64,000 nucleotides of DNA, from contig NZ_FQUV01000002.1 in NCBI RefSeq assembly GCF_900129235.1, positions 534,666 through 598,665 of the forward strand. The letters run 5' to 3'. The notes beneath the pieces are model-generated. The model was not told the DNA's origin and did no database searches. It saw nothing but the letters and a program-made list of their open reading frames with translations. Below, in pieces: positions 38,133-46,706 of the stretch (position 1 is its first letter; the number at the start of each line of letters is the position of its first letter). The stretch comes from Litoreibacter ascidiaceicola (GTDB lineage: Bacteria > Pseudomonadota > Alphaproteobacteria > Rhodobacterales > Rhodobacteraceae). Position numbers and translations under genes: made by a program.

Positions 38133-38837
38133 CTACTGCGCCGCCAGTTCCGCCGGAGGCTTCGACGGGTCTTCCTTGTTCGGATAGACCAGCCCCGCCG
38201 AGATCACCAGTTTCGCCGCGTCTTCCACACTCATGTCCAACTCGATGATATCCGATTTCGGCACGAAGAGCAGGAAACCTGAGGTCGGGTTCGGCGTGGT
38301 CGGCAGGAAGACCGACATCAGCCCGCCCTCGGTCGGGATGCCACGGGCAACCTCGCCTTTGGCGCTCGTGGAAATAAAGGCAATCGCCCAGATGCCACGA
38401 CGGGGATATTCGACCAGACAGGCCTTCTCGAACGAGGTTTCGCGCTGCGAGAACACCGTCTCGGCGATTTGCTTGAGACCGTTATAGATGGAGCGCACGA
38501 CGGGCATGCGGTCCACGAGGTTCTCGCCGAACCGCAGCAGGGACCGGCCCAGAATGCCCTTGCCCATCCAGCCGATCACCATGGTGAACAGCAAGAAGAA
38601 TACCACCCCGACACCGCGCAGGTTGATGCCGATATATTGCTCGGGGCGGTAGTGATAGGGGACGAAGGGCAGAACCCAGCTGTCGATCCAGCCCACGACG
38701 CTCCAAGTCAGCCACATGGTCAGCCCGATAGGGGCAATCACCACCAGCCCGGCCAAAAAGTTGCCGCGCATGCGCGCGAACAAACTCGCCTTGCGAGGAG
38801 GCTTTTTGTGGTCAGGGTCCAAATCGTCCAGCAGCAT
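38133..38837 (-). CDS. DUF502 family inner-membrane protein
   Basis: 234 residues. Two hydrophobic helices (FLAGLVVIAPIGLTMWLTWS and VGVVFFLLFTMVIGWMG), then the DUF502 core VDRMPVVRSIYNGLKQIAETV and PTTPNPTSGFLLFVP, with a Pro/Ala-rich tail. Function is unknown; related COVs in plants are membrane proteins of vascular patterning. It lies downstream of psuG on the same strand with 84 bp between. Confidence 0.85.
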   Translation of the reverse strand: MLLDDLDPDHKKPPRKASLFARMRGNFLAGLVVIAPIGLTMWLTWSVVGWIDSWVLPFVPYHYRPEQYIGINLRGVGVVFFLLFTMVIGWMGKGILGRSLLRFGENLVDRMPVVRSIYNGLKQIAETVFSQRETSFEKACLVEYPRRGIWAIAFISTSAKGEVARGIPTEGGLMSVFLPTTPNPTSGFLLFVPKSDIIELDMSVEDAAKLVISAGLVYPNKEDPSKPPAELAAQ

Positions 38838-38921
38838 CGGCGCGTCAGGTCTTTCTTAGTGTTGCGTTAACGTATGTATGGTTCCGCATGCCATCCGACA
38901 AGCAGCCAGTGAAACAAGTCG

Positions 38922-39839
38922 TCAATTCGCCCCGATTTGGGTCAGGTTGCGCGCTATTTCCGCTGCCAAACGCGCATTGTTGAGCACAAGTGCGATATTT
39001 GCCTCCAACGACGCGCCATTGGTTAGCTCGAAAATGCGTCCCAATAAAAACGGCGTGACGGACTTGCCGTCGATCCCTTGCTCTGCGGCCTCTTGCAATG
39101 CTTGCGCGATGATCGGCGCCAAGGTGGCGGCGGGGATTTCGGCGAAGGCGGGGATCGGGTTGGCTACCAGCTGCCCGCCGGGCAACCCCAGAGCACCCCG
39201 CATCCGATGCGCTTTGGCGATGCTGGCGGCGCTATCCATGCGCAGGGGCGCCGCAAGATCGGACTCGCGGGACCAGAACGCGGGCAGGGTGTCTTGACCA
39301 TAAGCGATGACCGGCACCCCGAGGGTTTCCAAGACCTCCAGCGTTTTCGGCAGGTCAAGAATGGCCTTCGCCCCCGCAGCAACCACGGTGACCGCGGTTT
39401 GGGACAATTCTTGCAGGTCAGCGGAGATATCGAAGCTGTTTTCCGCACCGCGATGCACACCCCCGATGCCGCCCGTGGCGAACACTTCGATACTGGCGAG
39501 GCGGGCGGCGATCATCGTGGCGGCGACGGTGGTCGCGCCTGTTCCACCCGTGGCGATGCAGGCGGCCATGTCGGCGCGGGACAGTTTGGCAACATCCTTG
39601 GCTTGGCCCAGCGTCTCCAGCTCGTCGGAGGTCAGCCCGATATGCAGCTGGCCTGCGATAACCGCGATGGTCGCGGGCGTGGCCCCTTGGTCGCGAATGG
39701 TTTGCTCGACCTTGCGCGCGGTTTCCACGTTTTGCGGGTAGGGCATGCCGTGGGTGATAATCGTGCTTTCAAGCGCCACGACCGGCGTGCCTGCGGCTTG
39801 GGCGGCTTCAACCTCGGGGGCGTAATGCAAGGGGATCAA
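38922..39839 (-). CDS. psuG: pseudouridine-5'-phosphate glycosidase PsuG
   Basis: 305 residues. Splits pseudouridine 5'-phosphate to uracil and ribose 5-phosphate. Family signatures are VALESTIITHGMPYPQNVETA, IAGQLHIGLTSDELE, the lysine-containing KLSRADMAACIATGGTGATT and GGIGGVHRGAENSFDISADL. Its start overlaps the upstream kinase stop as ATGA, giving the psuK-psuG pair for salvage of pseudouridine from RNA turnover. Confidence 0.93.
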   Translation of the reverse strand: MIPLHYAPEVEAAQAAGTPVVALESTIITHGMPYPQNVETARKVEQTIRDQGATPATIAVIAGQLHIGLTSDELETLGQAKDVAKLSRADMAACIATGGTGATTVAATMIAARLASIEVFATGGIGGVHRGAENSFDISADLQELSQTAVTVVAAGAKAILDLPKTLEVLETLGVPVIAYGQDTLPAFWSRESDLAAPLRMDSAASIAKAHRMRGALGLPGGQLVANPIPAFAEIPAATLAPIIAQALQEAAEQGIDGKSVTPFLLGRIFELTNGASLEANIALVLNNARLAAEIARNLTQIGAN

Positions 39840-40711
39840 TAGCTATCTCCGGAAATATAGGTGGCGGTTGCGGTCATGGCGTTTTGCAGCGCCGCTTCGG
39901 GTGTAGCGCCTTTGGCTTCGGCTGAAATATGCGCCGCCATGAAAGTGTCGCCCGCGCCGGTGATGCGCTTCACCTGCACCTTGGGCGGCGTGAAGGTTAA
40001 CAGTTTGTTGCCCATGGCCAGCGATGCGGCCTCTGCGCCGTTGGTGACCAGCGCGCGGTGCAACCCTTGGGCAAGCAGGGCCGTGGCAGCGGTCGCACTG
40101 TCGGTGAAGGTGGTGTCGAGCAGCAGCCCCGCTTCTTCAAGGTTTACATAAAGCGTGGCGGTTGGATGGGCCAGAAACGGGCGCAAGCGTTCGGCCTTGC
40201 CGGGGGAGGCGGGCGCGAGGCGCAGATCGGCCTTGGCGAACGCAGCATCCGCAGCGATCTGGGTGAGCAGGTCGACGGTCAGGTTTCCGTCCAGCGCCAC
40301 AAGCCCGGTCCAGCCGGACAAGGCAGAAGTCATCGGAGCGAGGATCGCATCACCTGCCTGCTCCAGTGAATGGGCGTCGGCGATGGCGGCGATCAGCCCG
40401 TTGCGGCCTTCGATGGCCATGTAGCGGTCGGTGGGCAAATCGTCGGGGCGGTGGATGTGGTCGGTGACCATCCCCATACCCGCACAGGCGCGCAGAAGCT
40501 CGTCGCCTTCGGCATCACGCCCGATCGCGGTCAACAGGGCAGGGGTCATGCCATAGGCTTGCAACGCCATGGCGATATTCATCGCGACACCGCCCGGCAC
40601 ACGGGTGATGCGGCCGGGGCGGTCGTGACCGCGCTCCATCTCGTGGTCGTGGCGTCCGATGATGTCCCACAGGACCGCACCGATGCACAGGATGTCAGGT
40701 GTCTTGCTCAT
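39836..40711 (-). CDS. psuK: pseudouridine kinase PsuK (PfkB carbohydrate kinase family)
   Basis: About 291 residues. PfkB family signs: VPGGVAMNIAMALQAYG near the N-terminus and the C-terminal signature VKRITGAGDTFMAAHISAEA containing the catalytic Asp. The assignment to pseudouridine rather than another sugar rests on the ATGA overlap with psuG, its substrate supplier partner. Start MSKTPDIL (40711) or the in-frame ATG two codons earlier (40717) are both possible. Confidence 0.87.
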   Translation of the reverse strand: MSKTPDILCIGAVLWDIIGRHDHEMERGHDRPGRITRVPGGVAMNIAMALQAYGMTPALLTAIGRDAEGDELLRACAGMGMVTDHIHRPDDLPTDRYMAIEGRNGLIAAIADAHSLEQAGDAILAPMTSALSGWTGLVALDGNLTVDLLTQIAADAAFAKADLRLAPASPGKAERLRPFLAHPTATLYVNLEEAGLLLDTTFTDSATAATALLAQGLHRALVTNGAEAASLAMGNKLLTFTPPKVQVKRITGAGDTFMAAHISAEAKGATPEAALQNAMTATATYISGDSY

Positions 40712-40756
40712 GGCCATCTTCAAATCAGGCCATGAGCGGGGGTTCAAGAGGGCATC

Positions 40757-41173
40757 TTAGTAAACCGGCTCGTCAGTCGGGTCGTCGGTCGGGCCTTCAG
40801 ATACCGCTTCTGCCACAGTTTCGCTCGCTGCCGGAGGAGGAGGCGCTGCAATCGCAGCCGCGGTAGGGGCCGCGCGCGACGCAGCTTCCTCGACCGCGCC
40901 ACAGACTCGGGAGACATGGCTTGGCAGATCATGTGGCGCGACGCCCACAGTGCTGGCCAGATAGGCCACAACACGTCGGTCACGGTAGAAGATTTTACGG
41001 GTCAGCCCTTCCGAGCCCAAGCGGATATCCCGAGAGCTGCCTTGGGTGACAATACGGAGCACTGGCTCGTAGACGCCGGGGCTGGTTTGGACATTGCAAC
41101 GCATGGCATCCACGGCAAAGGTAGGAGCGGTGGAGACCGCTGCGGCGAAGATCGCGAGAATGACAGTTTTCAT
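40757..41173 (-). CDS. hypothetical exported protein with Ala/Pro-rich tail
   Basis: 138 residues. Signal peptide about 1-20 (AIFAAAVSTAPTFA). The mature part has two Cys (AMRCNVQ, SRVCGAVE) and an Ala/Pro/Glu-rich low-complexity C-terminal third. Function not recognised. It lies between psuK and rpsB and is divergent from rpsB. Confidence 0.6.
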   Translation of the reverse strand: MKTVILAIFAAAVSTAPTFAVDAMRCNVQTSPGVYEPVLRIVTQGSSRDIRLGSEGLTRKIFYRDRRVVAYLASTVGVAPHDLPSHVSRVCGAVEEAASRAAPTAAAIAAPPPPAASETVAEAVSEGPTDDPTDEPVY

Positions 41174-41230
41174 TATAATTACTCCAAATACGGGTTAAGA
41201 ACCCAATCACGCTGCGCCCGCACAGCTGCG

Positions 41231-41259
41231 TTGACTAGGGTGCGGGCGTCGAATGCATG
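41231..41259 (+). promoter_or_regulatory. candidate rpsB promoter
   Basis: TTGACT at 41231-41236 followed after 17 bp by TGCATG. The -35 fits; the -10 is a poor match to TATAAT, as is common in GC-rich alphaproteobacteria. It lies about 200 bp before the rpsB start, leaving room for the leader described separately. Confidence 0.3.
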
Positions 41260-41405
41260 GCATTTTCACCCTGTTCTCACGCATCACTCACCTTTTGGTC
41301 CCCAAACGGGCCTTTGGGGCTTGCAGCACAGGGGGGCTTGGGGTATCTGGCGCTCACTTCGCAGGCGGGGTCGGGCCGATTGGGGGAGAAATCCCATGAC
41401 GTCCA

Positions 41406-41451
41406 CCGGTTGAGGCAAACGCCTCTGACACCCCGCTGAGGCTTAAACCGG
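41406..41451 (+). promoter_or_regulatory. structured rpsB leader with mutually exclusive stems
   Basis: An outer stem CCGGTT/AACCGG (41406-41411 with 41446-41451) encloses GAGGC (41412-41416), GCCTC (41421-41425) and a second GAGGC (41438-41442). The central GCCTC can pair with either GAGGC but not both. It ends just before the rpsB ribosome site AAAGGA, so it could serve as an autoregulatory ribosomal-protein leader. Seen by eye only. Confidence 0.45.
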
Positions 41452-41465
41452 AAAGGAAAACGGAC

Positions 41466-42275
41466 ATGGCTTTGCCAGAATTTTCGCTCCGTCAGCTACT
41501 TGAGGCTGGCGTTCACTTTGGTCACCAAACCCAACGCTGGAACCCGCGTATGGCCCCGTATATCTACGGCGCCAAGAACGGTATCCACATCATGGACCTG
41601 ACCCAAACCGTCCCCATGCTGGATCAAGCGCTGCAAGTTGTGCGCGACACCACAGCAAAAGGCGGCCGCATTCTGTTCGTCGGCACCAAGCGTCAGGCAC
41701 AACGCCCGATAGCCGAAGCCGCAGAGAAATGCGCCCAATACTACATGAACCACCGTTGGCTTGGCGGCACGCTGACCAACTGGAAAACCGTGTCCAACTC
41801 GATCAACCGTCTGCGGTCCATCGACGAAGCTCAGGAAAACGGCTTCACCGGCCTGACCAAGAAAGAGCGTCTGGGCATGGAACGTGACCAAGGCAAGCTT
41901 CAGGCTTCCCTCGGCGGCATCCGCGAAATGGGCGGCGTTCCTGACCTGCTGGTCGTGATCGACGTCAACAAAGAAGATCTGGCCATCGCGGAAGCGAAAA
42001 AGCTGGGTATTCCGGTGATTGCCGTGGTCGACACCAACTGCTCGCCAGACGGCATCGACTACCTGATCCCGGGCAATGACGACGCATCGCGCGCCATCGG
42101 CCTGTATTGCGATCTGGTGGCCCGTGCGGCGCTCGACGGCATGCAAGCGCAAATGGGCGCTGCTGGCGTTGATCTAGGTGCTATGGAAGAAGCTCCGGCT
42201 GAGGAAGCTGTTGCTGCGCCTGCCGAGGCACCTGCTGCTGAAGCTGCCGCCGCTGAGGCCCCTGCAAAAGCCTAA
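41466..42275 (+). CDS. rpsB: 30S ribosomal protein S2
   Basis: 269 residues. Signature [20 protein letters not shown] at the start, [14 protein letters not shown] and [20 protein letters not shown]; the C-terminal 35 residues are an Ala/Glu/Pro-rich extension typical of alphaproteobacterial S2. An AAAGGA ribosome site precedes the ATG by about 8 bp. It is followed by tsf, the conserved rpsB-tsf pair. Confidence 0.97.
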   Translation: MALPEFSLRQLLEAGVHFGHQTQRWNPRMAPYIYGAKNGIHIMDLTQTVPMLDQALQVVRDTTAKGGRILFVGTKRQAQRPIAEAAEKCAQYYMNHRWLGGTLTNWKTVSNSINRLRSIDEAQENGFTGLTKKERLGMERDQGKLQASLGGIREMGGVPDLLVVIDVNKEDLAIAEAKKLGIPVIAVVDTNCSPDGIDYLIPGNDDASRAIGLYCDLVARAALDGMQAQMGAAGVDLGAMEEAPAEEAVAAPAEAPAAEAAAAEAPAKA

Positions 42276-42298
42276 AGCTTTCGCACGCTAATCTATTG

Positions 42299-42324
42299 CC
42301 CGAAGGCCGATCGCGGCCTTCGGG
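42299..42324 (+). other. perfect 11-bp intercistronic hairpin between rpsB and tsf
   Basis: CCCGAAGGCCG-ATCG-CGGCCTTCGGG folds without mismatch. No T-run follows, so it is more likely a partial attenuator, mRNA stabiliser or processing site that sets the S2:EF-Ts ratio than a full terminator. Confidence 0.7.
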
Positions 42325-42354
42325 ATCAACCCACCTCTATTCAGGAGAACCAAG

Positions 42355-43230
42355 ATGGCGATTACCGCTGCAATGGTGAAAGAACTGCGCGACTCGACAG
42401 GCGCAGGCATGATGGACGCGAAAAAAGCGCTGACCGAAACAGATGGCGACATGGAAGCCGCTGTAGACTGGCTGCGCACCAAAGGTTTGGCGAAAGCTGC
42501 CAAGAAATCCGGCCGTACCGCCGCCGAGGGCCTTGTGGCCGTCAAAGTTGCAAACGGCGTTGGCGTTGCTGTGGAAGTGAACTCGGAAACCGACTTCGTT
42601 GGTAAGAACTCCGAATTCCAGGCCATGGTTGCTGGCGTGGCTGACGTGGCGATCGGCGTTGCAAACACCGAAGAGCTGGCTGCTGCCGACATGGGTGGCA
42701 AATCTGTCGCCGACGTCATCACCGCCAAGATCGCCACCATCGGCGAGAACATGTCCCTGCGCCGCATGGCCCGTCTGGAAGGCCCTTCGGTCGTGTCCTA
42801 CGTGCACAATGCTGCTGCGGACGGCATGGGCAAAATCGGCGTTTTGGTTGCCCTGTCCAGCGAGAACGAAGCGTTCGGCAAGCAGGTCGCCATGCACGTG
42901 GCCGCTGTGAACCCTGCGTCGCTGTCCGAAGCTGATTTGGACCCGGCTGTTGTTGAAAAAGAGAAAACCGTTCAGATGGACATCGCTCGTGAGAGCGGCA
43001 AGCCTGAAGCGGTAATCGAGAAGATGATCGTTGGCCGCATGAAGAAGTTCATGGCCGAGGTGACCCTGCTGAACCAACAGTTTGTTGTGAACCCTGACCT
43101 GACCGTCGCTGCGGCGGCCAAAGAAGCTGGCGTGGAAATCACCGGTTTCGTGCGTCTGGAAGTGGGCGAGGGCATCGAGAAAAAAGAAGAGAACTTCGCA
43201 GAAGAAGTGGCGGCAACGCTGAAAGGCTAA
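42355..43230 (+). CDS. tsf: translation elongation factor Ts
   Basis: 291 residues. Nucleotide exchange factor for EF-Tu. N-terminal UBA-like domain with [20 protein letters not shown], core [15 protein letters not shown] and the C-terminal [12 protein letters not shown] segment. An AGGAG site precedes the ATG. It is second gene of the rpsB operon and is followed by a strong terminator. Confidence 0.97.
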   Translation: MAITAAMVKELRDSTGAGMMDAKKALTETDGDMEAAVDWLRTKGLAKAAKKSGRTAAEGLVAVKVANGVGVAVEVNSETDFVGKNSEFQAMVAGVADVAIGVANTEELAAADMGGKSVADVITAKIATIGENMSLRRMARLEGPSVVSYVHNAAADGMGKIGVLVALSSENEAFGKQVAMHVAAVNPASLSEADLDPAVVEKEKTVQMDIARESGKPEAVIEKMIVGRMKKFMAEVTLLNQQFVVNPDLTVAAAAKEAGVEITGFVRLEVGEGIEKKEENFAEEVAATLKG

Positions 43231-43255
43231 GCCTTTTCCAATCTTTGAAATTGAA

Positions 43256-43293
43256 AACGGCGCGCGGGACAAACCCGACGCGCCGTTTCTTTA
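43256..43293. terminator. Rho-independent terminator after tsf, near-symmetric
   Basis: The stem ACGGCGCG...CGCGCCGT (43257-43286) with an inner GGG/CCC pair is followed by TTTCTTT on the plus strand. On the minus strand the same hairpin is followed by TTTTCAATTTC, so it could also stop transcripts coming from the luxR side. Confidence 0.85.
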
Positions 43294-43626
43294 TGGTCAG
43301 ACCCCCACGCTGGGGATGATGCGGGCCCGACAGGGAGGAGAGTAGCATTCACCGAAGGCTGTCGAGACCTTCTGCGAACGTGCGCCAAACGGGGCAACCC
43401 CGAGCGGCAACAACCCTTGGAAATGCAAGGTGCACCCTAACATATGCCTCACGGCCGAAACCGTCACTCTAAGGCATAGCAAAACTATTACGCCGCGGTG
43501 CGGAAAATCAAAGTACGGCTTTCCATACCTCGACATTGCGCACCCGCACACCATCAAAATTCGCCGACCCTGTCGACCAAGCGACGCCGGGGAAACAGGC
43601 AGGGATTTCGGCAGAGCAGGGGGGCG
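43294..43626. other. hairpin-rich spacer, possible small RNA
   Basis: 333 bp with no convincing protein gene. It contains several compact stems: CCCCA/TGGGG (43303-43315), GGGG/CCCC (43391-43401), CCTT/AAGG (43415-43430) and a two-level stem TATGCCT/AGGCATA (43443-43478) enclosing ACGG/CCGT. On the minus strand a possible promoter (TTGATT around 43506-43511 and TAATAG at 43485-43490) reads toward the tsf terminator hairpin. The strand and the reality of a transcript are unproven. Confidence 0.35.
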
Positions 43627-44388
43627 TTAGGACGAGTTTTCGATCAGGAAGAACTGGTTCTGGCTCGACGCTTTCAGGATCGCTTGCGCGGTCGTATCAA
43701 CGTCCAAAGTTTCGCGAGCCAGCCTGAGGTGCTTTTCGATCGTTGCGGGGTTCAGCCCCATGATCGTCGCCGTGTCCTGAATGGTCTTGCCGTCGGCCAC
43801 CCATTCCAGAACTTCGCGTTGACGCGCGGTGAGGGGGCGGCGCTGTCCGGTTGTGTGGGGCAATTGCGTTACCTTGAGATGCATGACCTTATTGGCCAGT
43901 TCCAGATCATCCCCGTATTTGTCCCAAACCGCGTCCACGTCGTCTTGTGACAGCCCGCGCCGCGCCGTCAGACCGGTTGCCCCTTTGGCGCGCATGGACA
44001 CATCGTGGAAGCTGACAGTGTAGCCCGCGGTGACGTCCAGCCGTTGGTTGAGTGCGACGACCTCCATCTCGCCAGGGGACAGTTTTCCCGTCATGGCAAG
44101 CTCTTGCATCATCCGCCAGCTGCACGCGCCCACGTTTTCTGCCGCCCAAGCGACCATCGGACCCTGATAATAGGCACCGTCACCAACGAAATGCTCGACA
44201 TAGGCGGGGTCGTGATTGGTCAGGATCAACGCATCTTGCAGATCGCCCAGCGTGGTGCCGGTGCGAAATCGCGTATAGCCGTAGACGATGCGGTCAAAGC
44301 CGAATTCCGCCATTTTAGCCGTGTGCAGCGACCAGACGTCCTCCAGCGAGTTGCTGGCAATGAGAGCGCTGAGATGCTCTTGTATCAT
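43627..44388 (-). CDS. LuxR-family transcriptional regulator with autoinducer-binding-type domain
   Basis: 253 residues. N-terminal region about 10-165 has the layout of an acyl-homoserine-lactone-binding domain (YGYTRFRTG, WAAENVGACSWRMMQE), and the C-terminal GerE-type HTH reads PLTARQREVLEWVADGKTIQ and GLNPATIEKHLRLARETL. It probably responds to an acyl-homoserine lactone or similar ligand; no luxI gene is in the window. The start overlaps the aroQ stop (ATGA), an unusual coupling of a regulator to an aromatic-pathway enzyme. Confidence 0.88.
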   Translation of the reverse strand: MIQEHLSALIASNSLEDVWSLHTAKMAEFGFDRIVYGYTRFRTGTTLGDLQDALILTNHDPAYVEHFVGDGAYYQGPMVAWAAENVGACSWRMMQELAMTGKLSPGEMEVVALNQRLDVTAGYTVSFHDVSMRAKGATGLTARRGLSQDDVDAVWDKYGDDLELANKVMHLKVTQLPHTTGQRRPLTARQREVLEWVADGKTIQDTATIMGLNPATIEKHLRLARETLDVDTTAQAILKASSQNQFFLIENSS

Positions 44389-44828
44389 GATCCCGTACCA
44401 AGGTGGGCTGCAAGCGCGTCAAGCGCCAGCACATATCCTTTCGCACCGAAGCCGGCAATTTGGCCCAATGCGACGGGGGCGATAAAGGATTTGTGCCGGA
44501 ACGCCTCGCGGGCGTGAATGTTGGACAGGTGCACTTCGACCACCGGCAGCTCGACCGAGGCGATTGCATCCATCAGCGCCACCGACGTGTGGGTGAACGC
44601 GCCTGCATTCAGGACGATACCGCCATGGGTACCCTTGGCATCATGGATCGCGTCGATCAACACACCTTCGTGATTGGATTGCAGGCAGCTTACCTTTATT
44701 CCCAAGGACTTACCGTGCGTTTCGCACAAATCCTCCACGTCAGCCAATGTGACGGAGCCGTATACTTCCGGCTGACGGGTTCCCAGCAAATTCAAATTTG
44801 GCCCATTGAGGACTAGCACAGACGTCAT
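44385..44828 (-). CDS. aroQ: type II 3-dehydroquinate dehydratase
   Basis: 147 residues, the usual length. Shikimate pathway step 3-dehydroquinate to 3-dehydroshikimate. Motifs: VLNGPNLNLLGTRQPEVYG with the catalytic Tyr, SNHEGVLIDAIHDA, NAGAFTHTSVALMDAI and EVHLSNIHAREAFRHKS. The start MTSVLVLNG at 44828 has AAGGAA 6-7 bp upstream and is preferred to 44855. It is the first gene of an aroQ-luxR pair. Confidence 0.95.
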   Translation of the reverse strand: MTSVLVLNGPNLNLLGTRQPEVYGSVTLADVEDLCETHGKSLGIKVSCLQSNHEGVLIDAIHDAKGTHGGIVLNAGAFTHTSVALMDAIASVELPVVEVHLSNIHAREAFRHKSFIAPVALGQIAGFGAKGYVLALDALAAHLGTGS

Positions 44829-45287
44829 CGACGGTTCCTTAAGAATACCGAACAACTACCTAGGACGCGAAACAGGCCCTGTCGAGTATTTTACAGCTAA
44901 ACTTCCAATACTTCACAAGACCACGCTGTAGGTCGTGTTGTCAAACGCACGTTTCACGCTGCCGAATAAGGCTAGGGACCGCTAAATTGTGCTCGTCATC
45001 GGGTCCGATCTTCCGAGCGGTGCGCTTGACGTTGGTCATATGTCATTCCAATTGCGCGCATCGGGTGAATATAAGTCGCGGGTGCAAGTCGAGACATCGG
45101 CAGGGGTGCAATGTGACAGACGGACGTTTCGGTAAGGATATACGGTTTGCAGGGGTTCACTTCCTAACAAACGATTTACCTATAATCAGTATTATGTAAA
45201 TAATTAGTTAATGTAGAAACGGCGACCTGATAGCTATAACCTTTAAGTGCTTGATACTAATATCAAGTTACCGGACAGCGCTGTGCC
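44829..45287. other. AT-richer spacer between phoB and aroQ
   Basis: 459 bp with no gene I can support. Near the phoB end, on the minus strand, lie a perfect palindrome ACAGCGCTGT (45275-45284) and a 7-bp hairpin CTTGATA/TATCAAG (45250-45267); neither is followed by a T-run. The aroQ promoter must lie here; TTGACA-like sequence is present on the minus strand near 44940, but no convincing -10. Confidence 0.5.
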
Positions 45288-45971
45288 TCACCCCAAGGCA
45301 TAGCCCGCACCACGGACCGTTCGCACCGGATCTCTGCCACCGTTCGCACACAGCGCTTTTCGTAATCTGCCGACGTGAACATCGACCGTGCGTGTGTCGA
45401 CATAGATATCGCGGCCCCAAACTCGGTCCAGCAACTGCTCGCGTGACCACACACGTCCCGGCCGCTCCATGAATGTCGCCAGAAGCCGGAACTCCGTCGG
45501 GCCAAGCTTCAGCGCTACATCACTGCGGAACACGCGATGTTCTTCGACATCCATGACAACGTCTTCGAACTCAAGCCTGTGACCCACCGCCGAGGGCCGT
45601 GAGCGACGCAACTGCGTGCGAATGCGCGCCAGCAGCTCTGCGACAGAATATGGTTTAACAACATAGTCATCCGCGCCCGTCTCCAACCCGCGCACGCGGT
45701 CTGTTTCCTCGGAGCGCGCAGATAACATAATCACCGGAATGTCTCTGGTTTCAGACTTTGCCTTGATCTGGCGGCAAATTTCGATGCCCGACACGTTTGG
45801 CAACATCCAGTCCAACACGACCACATCCGGCGCGTGTTCCTGCACCATCAACAGTGCCTCATCGCCGTTTTCGGCAGTCTCGACCAGATAGCCCTCGGCG
45901 CGGATATTATACGCGAGAACCTCGCGTTGCGCGGGATCATCTTCAACAACAAGAACAACAGGTTGCGGCAC
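45288..45971 (-). CDS. phoB: phosphate regulon response regulator PhoB
   Basis: 227 residues, OmpR type. Receiver with phospho-Asp54 (VVVLDWMLPNVSG), then a winged-helix DNA-binding domain (LGPTEFRLLATFMERPGRVW, VWGRDIYVDTRTVDVHVGRL). Phosphorylated by PhoR, it activates genes with Pho boxes, including pstS upstream. Last gene of the regulon cluster, 4 bp after phoU. Confidence 0.95.
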   Translation of the reverse strand: MPQPVVLVVEDDPAQREVLAYNIRAEGYLVETAENGDEALLMVQEHAPDVVVLDWMLPNVSGIEICRQIKAKSETRDIPVIMLSARSEETDRVRGLETGADDYVVKPYSVAELLARIRTQLRRSRPSAVGHRLEFEDVVMDVEEHRVFRSDVALKLGPTEFRLLATFMERPGRVWSREQLLDRVWGRDIYVDTRTVDVHVGRLRKALCANGGRDPVRTVRGAGYALG

Positions 45972-45975
45972 AATC

Positions 45976-46695
45976 CTAAACCTTACCTAGCGCGCTGTCT
46001 GTCGATGTCCGATCTTGTTTTTCGCGACCTTCGTCCGGCATGTCACCGGTCACCAGATAGACCACCTGCTCGCATATTGAAGTTACATGATCGCCCATGC
46101 GTTCCACGTTTTTTGCTATAAAATGCAAGTGCATACAGGCCGTAATGTTGCGCGGGTCTTCCATCATATGGGTCAGGAATTCGCGGAACAGCGCATTATA
46201 CATCTGATCCACTTCGCTGTCGCGTTGGCGGACATCCTCGGCCAGTTCCACATCACGCTGGATATACGCATCCAGCGCGTCTTTCAGCATCACATTCACC
46301 AATTGCGTCATCCGGCGCAGCGCACCGCCCGTTCCCGTTATAGCGGGCATTTCTGACAGGACCGAGGTGCGTTTGCCAAGGTTCTTGGCATAATCGCCCA
46401 TGCGTTCGAGGTTGCCGGAAATCTTGAGCACCGACAGCACCGTGCGCAGATCACCCGCTGTCGGCGCGCGCACGGCAATCACGCGGGCCACCTCGGACGC
46501 CACCTGTTCTTCCAGCGCATCAATCAGCTTGTCGTTGCGCCGGACTTGCTCGGCCAGCTCTGTGTCACGCATTTCCAGCGCCCGTGCGGCGTCGGAAATC
46601 GCCGTCTCCACCAGTCCGCCCATCTGCATGATCAGCGCCTGAACGCCCTCAAGATCACGGTCAAAGGCGGAGGCTATATGTTCCTGGTCCATCAT
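45976..46695 (-). CDS. phoU: phosphate signalling complex protein PhoU
   Basis: 239 residues made of two PhoU helical repeats (QALIMQMGGLVETAISDAAR and VNVMLKDALDAYIQRDVELA), with metal-binding ExxxD patterns. It links the PstSCAB transporter to the PhoR/PhoB pair and represses signalling when phosphate is ample. It follows pstB by 11 bp and precedes phoB by 4 bp. Confidence 0.95.
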   Translation of the reverse strand: MMDQEHIASAFDRDLEGVQALIMQMGGLVETAISDAARALEMRDTELAEQVRRNDKLIDALEEQVASEVARVIAVRAPTAGDLRTVLSVLKISGNLERMGDYAKNLGKRTSVLSEMPAITGTGGALRRMTQLVNVMLKDALDAYIQRDVELAEDVRQRDSEVDQMYNALFREFLTHMMEDPRNITACMHLHFIAKNVERMGDHVTSICEQVVYLVTGDMPDEGREKQDRTSTDSALGKV

Positions 46696-46706
46696 ATCCC
46701 TGCTCC

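Noticed and set aside
43312..43345. GGGGATGATGCGGGCCCGACAGGG-like sequence resembling the 5' end of a tmRNA
   Set aside because: No peptide-tag reading frame of the A-N-D type follows, and no matching acceptor strand with CCA lies upstream as a permuted alphaproteobacterial tmRNA would need.
43297..43557. 86-codon minus-strand ORF in the spacer after tsf
   Set aside because: No ribosome site and no protein-like pattern; the stretch is better explained by RNA hairpins.
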